Source: Theocolax elegans (taxonomy: Eukaryota; Arthropoda; Insecta; Hymenoptera; Cerocephalidae). Taken from it: 64,000 bases of DNA. The stretch is taken from assembly GCA_026168455.1 (NCBI GenBank), contig CM047427.1, positions 85,218,670-85,282,669 on the forward strand. Direction: 5' to 3'. Position numbers and translations under genes: made by a program. The notes under the pieces were generated by a model. The model ran no database searches, was not told the DNA's origin, and saw nothing but the letters and a program-made list of their open reading frames with translations. Numbering within the stretch: position 1 is the stretch's first letter; every line of letters starts with the position of its first letter. This document shows positions 1 to 8,831 of the stretch, one piece after another.

Positions 1-429
1 TGCTCCAGTTACTTAAAATAATCAACCTAATTAGTTAAATAAAAAACTTAATTGCCGATAATACAGAGAACGGATCGATACATATCGCACTTAAACCATT
101 AAAATAAACTTTAATAAAAAACAAGGACGACGTAGATTGAATAATATTTGGAAATAACGTTTCAACTGTCCTTTTAAAAATAATGTCGATAAAGTAGAAT
201 CGATCGATTGATAGACTGGCCTGTATATCAAAATTTTGTCTATTAAGTTCTGTATAGGAGTACAATGAACGACAGGCGACATGATAAGAAAAGGAGGAAG
301 GCCGAAGACACGAGGTGTCGGTATGTGGCGGTGGGTATGCGAGAAAATCGGGCCCTTGATCGCCCCCTGCTAGAGGGCGGTAGTGCGCAGTCGGGGGCAG
401 CGCAGTAGTAGGCCCCGGGGCCCCAGTTC
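1..429 (-). other. Ca-beta: Ca-beta 3' untranslated region (putative)
   Basis: This stretch follows the Ca-beta stop codon on the minus strand. Bases 240-429 are still GC-rich and then the sequence turns AT-rich toward position 1. No canonical AATAAA was found on the minus strand here. The variant ATTAAA occurs at 110-115 and could serve as a poly(A) signal, but the UTR may equally run past the window edge. Open frames here, for example minus 243-593, are read-through shadows of the terminal exon in the wrong frame. Confidence 0.5.
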
Positions 430-593
430 CTAGATGGCGTTGAGCGCGCGCGAATCCTGTGGCCTGCCAGCCCTGCGCGCGCTTCCGTAGTCCCCGCCCC
501 CGTAAGCCTCGTCCTCGTCGCGCTCGTAGTGCTCCCCTCGGTCGGTACGCTCCAGCCGCGAGCGTCGTGATCCGGTACCGTATGCCCCGCCAC
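430..593 (-). CDS. Ca-beta: Ca-beta terminal coding exon (C-terminal tail)
   Basis: This is the last coding exon of the calcium-channel beta subunit. It completes the Gly codon left open by the previous exon (TCA G + GT) and adds 53 residues (409-461 of the assembled partial protein) before TAG at 430-432. The tail begins with a Gly-rich run, then a charged Arg/Asp/Glu/Tyr stretch (ERDEDEAYGGGDYG) and ends in RALNAI. The acceptor is CATTAG at 594-599, with a consensus branch point TACTAAT at 612-618, 19 bases upstream. CACNB tails are poorly conserved, so the assignment rests on exact phase agreement, good splice signals, an in-frame stop and composition typical of beta-subunit tails rather than on domain homology. 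It is GC-rich against AT-rich surroundings, as the other exons are. The tail is expected to be cytoplasmic and regulatory. Confidence 0.8.
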
Positions 594-1062
594 CTAATGT
601 TCAAACATTTTATTAGTATCATATGAATTTTTACTATTTAAATATATACAATATCTTTGGTAAATATAGACTACATATTTTTTTATTATTTAGAAAAAAT
701 TTAACTGTAACATTAATTTTACAATTAATTATCTTTACGTCATTAGAAAAGAGCTTCTGTATTCTTTTATACGTGTTACTCAACAAATAAAAAATATACT
801 TCAAAATATCATTGGCATAATTAAATAGAACAATAACTACAAATTGTTTCATGATTAGAGTAACACATTGAAGATTGCACAATTAACAATACTCCAGTAA
901 TAAAAAGATAATCGTGAATTATAAACATAAAAATAGTAGGTCTACATCTTACCATATTTTATATAAATCTAATCTCATTGAATTCTTACATTCTTCTTAA
1001 TAAAAAAATATTATGAATGTAAAAAGTCAAATATTGCACTTATTAATTCAAGCTTTTAAGAG

Positions 1063-1118
1063 GTTGGGCGAATAGTTGTTATTGATTCGAAAGTACTTTT
1101 ACGAACTATTCATCCAAC
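1063..1118. repeat. Short hairpin inverted repeat
   Basis: Two 15-base arms (1063-1077 and 1104-1118) are complementary except for two positions, one of which could be a G-U wobble in RNA. They flank a 26-base spacer. The total length of 56 bases resembles a small structured RNA or a minimal foldback remnant. There is no independent evidence of transcription beyond its place in the Ca-beta intron. Confidence 0.5.
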
Positions 1119-1499
1119 ATTAAATTTAATATCATCTAAAAAACAACAGCATGCAAACGCATAAGAGAAAATATTTTATATTATTTCAAACTGAAAATTC
1201 ACCTATTAAACTCAACACTAAAGAACGCAACTTTAAGCAATAGATGATAGCATAACAAAAGATATTAAAAAAAAAAATTTGTAAAGTTTTTATAAATTTG
1301 TTTATAAAAATCATCTTGTAAAATTTGTATTTTTTGGTTGCATATAGTTGAATTTTTAACAAAATTTAATAAACAATGTTTTTACAAAAATTGCTGTTAA
1401 ATCATACATATTAATTAATATTGAGCAAAAGAGCATAGTACTTAAGTGCCGTAAATAAAATGTTAAAAAATTTGATATCCAAACATAACCATGTACCAG

Positions 1500-1873
1500 T
1501 GAAAGAAAATTGATGAATATATTTCACAATATTTAAGAGATCCATGGATAGGTTAATCGACAGCATCAAAATCGTCGTAGCAGAAAAGTTGAATTCGTCA
1601 TTGAGGGTTAAGATGACACACACCCGTTAAACAAAATGTCTTGATAGTCAGTAAATAAAAAGCAATTTGATTATTGATCGTCAAGAAAATTTTACAAACG
1701 TCCCTTAGCAACAAACAAATAAATTCTTGTTTACTGATCATTAAGACATTTTGTCTATGCATATTCAGTTCAATCCTCGATGTCGAATTAAACTTTTTTG
1801 CGACGACGACTTTCGTGCTGCGGATTAACCTCTTCATGGATCTTTGGAATATTGAAGAATACTCCATTTCCGG
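1500..1873. repeat. Long imperfect inverted repeat (foldback)
   Basis: The arm at about 1500-1668 matches the reverse complement of about 1725-1873 along most of its length. Shared blocks include GATCCATG, AGGTTAATC, TCGTCGT, and CAAAATGTCTT followed by a variant of GATCAGTAAA. The spacer is about 55 bases. Because of the inversion, each arm translated outward gives a related peptide (minus strand with FNFSATT...INLSMDLLN, plus strand with LNFFATT...INLFMDLWN). It could be a foldback transposable element, two head-to-head copies of one element, or a hairpin-RNA locus. No transposase family was recognised. Confidence 0.7.
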
Positions 1874-4427
1874 ATATTAAGTTATATGTGTAGTTTAACA
1901 TCAACTTTTATAAAAATAATAATTTTAATCAAAGTTTTCGTATAAAGTCTAAATAATTTTTATGTAACCAAAAAAAAAGTTCATGCACAAAATCTACAAA
2001 GTGACTTTCATAAGACATTCATTAAACTTTATAAATTTTTTCCAGTTAGCAAATTGGCAAAACGCACGAAATTCAAAACCCATGCAACCTTCGGGTAAGG
2101 TTAAAAAATTTTGTTGAAAAGTCTGGATCCCACGATCGCTTAAACTACCAAAACAACGAATATCAAAAACCCGCGAGAAAAACGTGAAAAATTTTAAAAT
2201 TGCCCGGAGTCAGTAAAAGCCACGATTTACATCTTCATCTTCATTCTAAAAAAAATAAAAATCTAGAACTAGAATAGTCGGAATCAGTTGTCAAACGGGA
2301 ACAATTAATTAAACGGGATCAGTCAAATTCACGCTCGTGATCGGCAAAAAATTAACCGGGGTCCATGCAATGACACTTCGTACTTACGAACGCGAAATCA
2401 AGGGTTTATCCTAATGTAAGGGCAACGTATCTCAAGGGATTGGCTAAGGGGTAGGGTAACGCTAAGTATCGAGCTGTTATACGTTGAGCCTGCCCTCTTT
2501 TCGGATGGTCCCCGTGGCAGCCAATGGTTCCATGCCTTACCCCACGAAACAAAAGAAATTAATAGATAATTTTGCAATTTCCTGTTACCGATCTTAGAGC
2601 ATATTGTTTTATAATGACGAATTGAATGTGATTGAATGGCTTTCTTCGGTTTCTCGGACCCCAACTGTTCTTCTCTTTATTTTTTCCATATGACTTTTCG
2701 TGTTACAACGAACGAGATTTTGAGGTGCACGTTATACGCGCGTGTAAGAGATGTGAAACAAAGTCTTTTAGCAAAACATATTTTTTATTTTAACGACTTT
2801 TAATTATTTCGTTTTTCGTGGATAGTGCATTTGTTTTTATTAAAAAAAAAATAGCAAAATAAAAAGAAAATATTTCTTGAAATAAAAATAATATTTAAAT
2901 TAATAAATAATAGTTTTAACTTTTGAATAAATATTTCAACCCAATAACAGAATATAAAGTATTCAGTTTTACGGTTCTTTCACATTCTTTGGCGGGACGT
3001 AGAGAAAAAAAAAAAGATAAAAAGAATCTGCGTCATCAAAATGAAGATAATGCAAGCTAGACGAAGTGACAATGCGAAAATAGAGACATGACAAATTAGA
3101 AAGATAATGCAATAGTTAGTATGCGAGGAAATAGAAAATAAATGAAACGCAGTTTAATGAACAAACTATACACAGATACAAAGAAAGAAAAAAAAAAAGA
3201 AAAGTAGATAAGACGATCGAATAAACGTGATTCGGAACTAACGGGACTAAGCGTAGGTATAAGCGCGCTTCGCTCTCACTGCGGTGAGTACAAGTGCGTT
3301 GGTCCGTACATTGCCGCTGAAAAGAAACACAATATGAGCCAATGAATTCCCTATCCTATGAACATGTTACTTTCCACCTCGAGCATTCACAAATCGTACA
3401 TAGGTTACAAAATAAAATAAATAAACATTTATGATTGTTCAGTGATGCATTTAAGTGAATGTAAGAATATGGTTGAATGATCGAGGCCTCAAATCAATTA
3501 TCGATCGATGCTCTCACGTTGATCGCACATTGTATTTTTGCTATATGTATATACGTGATTACAACGTTATAGAAGAAAATATTACTGTATTTGGAAATTA
3601 CTCTAATCTGTTAATTTTTAGAATCTTAAACGATTAAATCGATTTATCAGGAGTGTAAAGCAACGATCGATCTGAACGATATACAAAAAGAAATAGTGAA
3701 TACAACCGTCATAGAACCGTAGACAAAGGGTGTTTAAGAATTAAATCATGCAACATCTACGTGCACATCTATCGGTTCTACGTGTACGTGTGCTAACGAA
3801 ATAATTATTATTTTGGTGCAAAGGTGCGACGATAGACAGATAGAGGAGATTAAACTCGCTCTTGCTAAGAGAATAATAAGACAACGATAACGTCTTTGCA
3901 CGAAGAAAGGTTGGAGTTTAGTTACCTCTTGGCTCGTGGCCGTAGTAACTCTCACGATGGCTCGCTATATGACGTAGAGGATGCACGAGAAAAAAAATTT
4001 GAGTTAGTATGTGGTGGAAGGTTAGTTTGTGTAAGGAGAAGACTTTTAATAAATTCTTATAAATACGTACAAATTTAAATAATTTAAAGAACTCTTGTAC
4101 AAACTATCACTGAAAAAGTTTTTTAGCCCTAATTATACAGATTCATACATTGTTTTTACGTAATGACAGAATAATTTGGTTCTTGAATTTTATATCTATG
4201 GTTACCCTCTTTAAAACTGTTAATTGTACGGATGACCTTCGTAAGGTGCACCATATTCTTGTAGTAGGTGTCTAAATATTTTTTGAGTTACGTACATAAA
4301 TAAATTTTAAATTTGACCTACATTCTACAAGTAAGTATTTCACAAGCTAATCATTTTAATTATTATGTTCATGATTTCTCTAAACTCGAATCAGCTCTTA
4401 TCTCTTACAAAAAAATCTACTCCTTAC

Positions 4428-4547
4428 AGATAACAATATAGGATAATTGCATCGTTGATACGGAACACGTGTACCCGATAAAGACTGGTTGAGTAAATTT
4501 ATGAATAGTTCCTGAAAGAAAATTCGACGCGAAGTGTTCCGTCATAC
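4428..4547 (-). other. Ca-beta: Possible alternative 3' extension of Ca-beta GK exon
   Basis: Past the donor at 4548 the reading frame stays open to a TAG at 4417-4419. A second donor, TCT|GTAAGG, occurs with its exon end at 4428. Using it adds exactly 120 bases (40 codons) and leaves the same phase 1, so splicing to the tail exon at 593 stays in frame. The extension also contains a strong acceptor-like tract (TTTTCTTTCAG, exon start 4511). The 36 bases between the first donor and that acceptor are too short for a normal insect intron. If neither donor were used, the protein would end at 4417. All of this is inference from signals and phase. Confidence 0.35.
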
Positions 4548-4917
4548 CTGAGGTGACTCGTGGCGTATGCCCGTCGGTCGAAGAGTCAGGTGCAGGCATC
4601 GCTCTTGGAACCGCTGAAACAACCGGTGGATGAGTAGCCCGCCAATATGCCTCGAGGTAATCGTTTACGTGCTCGCAAGCCTCGTGCAACTGATTCTCAT
4701 CGAGGATTACATCGAACATCTCGGGCGGACATTGCGAAAGCTTTTCTGCAGCAACCATTTGCACGTTAAGATGCCGAGCTTGCGACTTGCCGCGCGACTT
4801 TATCAGCCTGTGTAAGACCTTGGGCGAGGAAATCTTCAGGTACACAATTATGGGTGCGAGGCTCGTTTTTGCCAGCTGCGACGGGTGATTTATCGTGTCA
4901 CAGTCTAGCACCACAAG
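4548..4917 (-). CDS. Ca-beta: Ca-beta exon: C-terminal half of the GK domain
   Basis: This exon encodes residues 285-407 of the assembled partial protein plus the first base of codon 408. It begins [14 protein letters not shown] and carries the highly conserved CACNB blocks [40 protein letters not shown] and [10 protein letters not shown]. This is the second half of the guanylate-kinase-like domain, which holds the channel alpha1 subunit's interaction domain (AID) helix in a groove. The ENQL segment supplies AID contacts in solved beta structures (known of the family). After about residue 382 the sequence becomes a Pro/Ala/Ser-rich linker into the tail. The acceptor is TATTGCAG before 4917 (phase 0) and the donor is CTCAG|GTATGA after 4548 (phase 1). 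Identification is secure. The exact 3' end may vary because of the second donor at 4428. Confidence 0.96.
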
Positions 4918-7159
4918 CTGCAATATTATATATTTTCAATTAGCCTTTATCAAGAAATTATAAAATCATATGGTAATCAATCTGGTAGAATATATTTTTT
5001 CTTGATTGACAACAGGCTGCAATTAAATTATATTGCGAAAAAACGAAAATATTTTTTTTCTTGATATTGGAAATTTAACAAAAAATGTTGCGAAACTCTA
5101 ATTTTACTTTTCTTTTTTAAATAAAAACAACTGAATTAATAATAATCGAATTTTTGAAAATGTATACGGAAACAAAATTTCTAGTAAAAATTACAATATT
5201 GTTTATTAAAGGAGAGATAGACCTAACAATTGATAAAGATTATTTATAACTATTTTTTATAGAAAAATTCACGAGATGTATAGTAAGTATTAATAGGTAT
5301 ATATAGTAAATATTCCTATAAAAAGTAGTAATTTTTATCATTCGTCAAGTCTGTCTTTTCATTACTAAACAACATTGTAATTTTTACTATAACTTTTTTC
5401 TCCGTGTACTTACGACGTTACTATTCGCGAATATCAGCTCACCGCATTCTACTTCCAATTTGTAAAGAATCTACTATTACACTACGTTTTACTAGTGAAT
5501 CGTAGAGAATATCCTAGATTAAATAGTGTGTTAAAACACGTGTACTATATAAATTATGTAATCAGTTTTTTTTAGATAAATTACTAAACAGCAATATTTT
5601 TGTTGTTTATATTGCAATCTGAATAATGGTTTTAAATTTAAAAAAATAAGCAGCTTTTATACAATTATTCTTGATGAGGAATGTTACTCTTTTTTAACAA
5701 AAATTGTTTATTTTTTTTGTAAAACCATCATACCCTCAACTAGATCGCAATACAAACACCAAAAACCCATTAACGCGCAAAAGTGCAAAAATTTTTCTTA
5801 CTTTTCAATCATTATTTGATTGCTAAAAGGTTGCCTATAATTATGCTGATTTTTTTCTAAATAGTTTTTAATCTATTTATGGAGACCAAAGCTAGAGAGC
5901 TGCGGTCGAAATGCCAAATTATAATTTTTTTTAATTTTTGGAAAGGCATACTTTGGGACTTACAACTATAGTGGACGAAGAGTATTATAAGCCTCGCTTA
6001 ATAAAGCATATTGATTCAAAACGCCCGATAAATTTTATACATCAAATAGTTTTTAATCTGTTCTTTCGAATGTCGCCGAGAAAATGGATTAATCCTTTAA
6101 CGAAAAACAGTTATGATTTTTTTAATGCAAAGAAATCTAAAAAGTTTGACGATTTAGTATTTTAATTAATTTTTTTGTATAATGAAAAATGCACATAAAT
6201 CATTGAACTTATAATCAATGGTACACTTGTTAGTTATACTTTGATTCTTTATTTTTTAGTTTTTAATGTTAGATAATCCAAAAATTTGATCGCACTGAAA
6301 ATATATGAAAGACTACGAAAAAAATGTAAAATTAGCTATTTTTCTATGTACTTCTATTGAAATCAAATTTTTGATCTATCTAAAAACAAAAAATAAAAAA
6401 AACAAAGGCAAAGTATAACTAAAAAATTCACCAATAATTATGAATTGAATGGTATATGTGCATTTGATATTATATGAAAAAATAATTAAAAAAATAAAGC
6501 AACAAATTTTTTACATTTTTACGAAAGAACAGATCAAAAACTATTTAGAAAATAATCAACATAATTACTGGCTATGTTTTAGTCATCATATATAGACTTT
6601 TAAAATTTAGAAAAATTTGTGCTTTTTTGCGCATTAATGGGTTAATGATTTCTATGTATTTTCCAAATACATTTTATATCGCACGTTATCCTCTTTTGAA
6701 AAATCCGTAGGGTCTGCTTTATCAATGTACAGGTAACGTTATGTGAATTATTTCATAGGGTAGTTTTTTATTAGCAACAATTAACGAAGATTTATTAAAC
6801 ATTGACGGTAAGCGACATTAAATAAAAAATGATGTTATTTTACACTTGACTAAAATGACCGTGCAAAAATAGCTCTTACTTTCCGAAAACGTATTTTGAA
6901 GGAAAAGTAAAATGAAAATTAATGAAAACTATTTCGGCCTTTCTTCTTAAAGTCTGAAAGCGGTCACAGTCGAATATGAAATAAAATACTATACGGCGAA
7001 AGTAAATGTATCCGTCGGGTGATTACAGCTCTGGCGAGAACATTCTTTCTTACGCGAGATTACTTCTCGCTTTGCTCGTGCAGTAAACACAACTCTGTTG
7101 CATAGTGTACTCACAGTTTGTGTAATTATTAAACAACCCAAATATAATGATTGATTAAC
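4918..7159 (-). other. Ca-beta: Ca-beta intron (about 2.2 kb)
   Basis: AT-rich intron within the GK domain, phase 0. Its main content is a piggyBac-like foldback element at 5766-6641. The rest, 4918-5765 and 6642-7159, shows no coding or RNA signal that I can support. Confidence 0.9.
5766..6641. mobile_element. Non-autonomous piggyBac-like foldback element (MITE)
   Basis: Both ends begin CCCATTAA(C/T)GCGCAAAA when read inward. The right end abuts TTAA (6642-6645), which fits piggyBac-type insertion; the left flank is AAAA (5762-5765), perhaps a decayed TTAA. Terminal inverted repeats of over 100 bases (5766-5880 against 6530-6641) share a long block around CTAAATAGTTTTT. A second inverted pair, 6165-6295 against 6360-6495, continues the palindrome around a centre near 6328. 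The left arm carries about 280 extra bases, including a repeated AATAGTTTTTAATCT (near 5864 and 6050), so it looks like an insertion or partial duplication. A 75-codon plus-strand frame inside (5938-6165) resembles no transposase that I recognise. Confidence 0.65.
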
Positions 7160-7325
7160 CTGTAGCGTTCTGGCAAGTTCAAAGATCCTCTCAATTTCGA
7201 GCTGCACCTCTGCCAGACAACTATTTCTACTAGTCGATCTTTCCATAATTGCCCTTTTGGTCGGATTGTTTAATAAGGATCGTTTGGCTAAAGAAATATC
7301 TGCCATTACCCTTGTTATGATGATT
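7160..7325 (-). CDS. Ca-beta: Ca-beta exon: middle of the GK domain
   Basis: This exon completes Arg229 and encodes residues 230-284. It carries the CACNB signature [16 protein letters not shown], then [14 protein letters not shown], and ends [13 protein letters not shown]. This segment lies in the guanylate-kinase-like domain, which here serves for protein binding and not nucleotide phosphorylation. The acceptor is TTTTCAG before 7325 (phase 2, so AG + A makes the Arg codon). The donor is CTACAG|GTTAAT after 7160 (phase 0). It is separated from the upstream exon by only 74 bases. There are no odd residues; the match to the family is close over the whole exon. Confidence 0.96.
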
Positions 7326-7398
7326 CTGAAAAGTAAAATAGTAAACGATGTGTTTACTCGCGAGATCACAAATGATTGAATGCGCCGGGCGACCCTTA

Positions 7399-7536
<138 letters not shown>

Positions 7537-8733
7537 CTAAAAGGTCGCAAGGCAGTAATTATAATGTGCACGCGTGTTAATCCTCGCGTACATAGTAATT
7601 ACAAAAAAAAAAGAAAAAAGAGTCGTAATAACCCAGCTTATTATATGGTCTCACTTACGTAGGACTTCGAGTGAGCACGGAATGCAAAAAGATTGAAAAG
7701 ATTGAAAATCGGTTAATGGCCTCGTAAGAATATCTTGCCATGCTAACCAAACGCGCTGGGAACGATTGAGAGCCCCTCGGACGAGATAAAGTGCGTATCT
7801 TTTTTTACATTCGTCGGCTCTTCCGATGAACTTTCGTCGACACACAGCGCGGTTTACTGGGATATCTAATACTACTGGCCTTTCTACCAGCTTTTACGAG
7901 AGTCTAATCTACTGTACTTTGTGCTTACTGTTACTTTATACTCTGGGTGCAAATTTTAGGGTAATATCCCGCACAAAATACGTATTGCATAAAGGTACAA
8001 TGGTTTACATTCGATGGAAGTTAAACACCGATGAGGAAATCCTAGAAATTATCTTGAATTTTGTATCGATTAACCTTCCAATCAAATCGTCGTACGGATG
8101 AAGTCTCCTATCTAATCGGTCACGTGGTTACGTTAACGGCCTGACTTCGTTTCTAGTATTAATGCTTATGCTTTAAGTTCTTATCGTTTCCTTTGATTTA
8201 ATCATTATGTCTTACAAGTTTAGAGCAGTACAATGTTTGCAATTACATTGGAGATTTGTCTCAGTGTGTATTTACGCTCCCGTCTCATAGCAACGTACGT
8301 CTTTTATTTTAAATTATATCAATAAGTGAATTAATAAATTTAAAAAAGTGATCGCGTGTTCGTCTGTAAAACGTTCGCCTGAAATTATTTATCCGACAGT
8401 GCTTTTTAACAATTTATTAAAATTTAAACCATGTTGTTATAATTTAAATTAAAACTTGCTTTTTAACATTTTATTAAAATTTAAATCATATAGTTATAAT
8501 TTCGTAATTTTCTAGGACTTCCGCATACAGGATAAAAAAAAAAGTAAAATATTCACATCCGTATACCCAAAAGAAAATAAAATGAAAAAATAGTGGAATT
8601 CAGGACTACAATATCGTAAATAGCCGTCGTCACAATCTGTAATCTACGATGAAGTTTAAAGATACGGGAAAACAAGATTGGCTAGGTTAAGGCGACAATC
8701 TAAGGTTAAAGTAAGTGTTCGGCGAGCGTTTAC
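7537..8733 (-). other. Ca-beta: Ca-beta intron (about 1.2 kb)
   Basis: Phase 0 intron between the HOOK exon and the GK exon. It is AT-rich. It holds a two-copy tandem duplication at 8400-8503 and no exon or RNA gene that I can support. Vertebrate genes use alternative HOOK exons; no second candidate was found here. Confidence 0.85.
8400..8503. repeat. Two-copy tandem duplication
   Basis: A unit of about 45 bases starting GCTTTTTAACA and ending TTATAATTT occurs near 8401-8445 and again near 8459-8503. The copies differ at only a few positions and have a period of about 58 bases. Simple intronic duplication. Confidence 0.7.
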
Positions 8734-8831
8734 CGGCTTCTTGAAGAAGTTCTTCCGTTTCTCCTTGGCTGGAGGGGTCGTCAACGTCGCTCTACCCGGA
8801 CGGATGTTGCCCACGCTATCGCTATCGTCAC
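8734..8831 (-). CDS. Ca-beta: Ca-beta exon: HOOK region
   Basis: This 98-base exon completes Gly151 and encodes residues 152-183. It begins DDSDSVGN, passes through TLTTPPAKEKRKNFFKK and ends in Pro. This is the flexible HOOK linker between SH3 and GK domains. The TPPAKEKRKxFFKK block is a recognised CACNB motif directly before the GK domain. The acceptor is CTTGCCAG before 8831 and the donor is AAGCCG|GTAAAC after 8734 (phase 0). The acidic Ser-Asp cluster and the basic run give opposite charge patches, which in the family influence channel inactivation (known for HOOK regions, not shown for this species). Confidence 0.94.

Larger units (their letters stand above)
594..4547 (-). other. Ca-beta: Ca-beta last intron (about 3.95 kb)
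   Basis: This intron separates the GK-domain exon from the tail exon. It is AT-rich, with no further coding exon recognised. It contains a small hairpin (1063-1118), a long imperfect inverted repeat (about 1500-1873) and, at its 5' end, an open extension of the preceding exon (4428-4547) that may be alternatively included. A moderately GC-rich patch at 2390-2665 keeps a minus-strand frame open for 88 codons but resembles nothing I know. Confidence 0.8.

Noticed and set aside
35..622. 195-codon minus-strand frame over the Ca-beta tail exon
   Set aside because: A shadow in the wrong frame; the correct frame is the one that keeps phase with the preceding exon and stops at 430.
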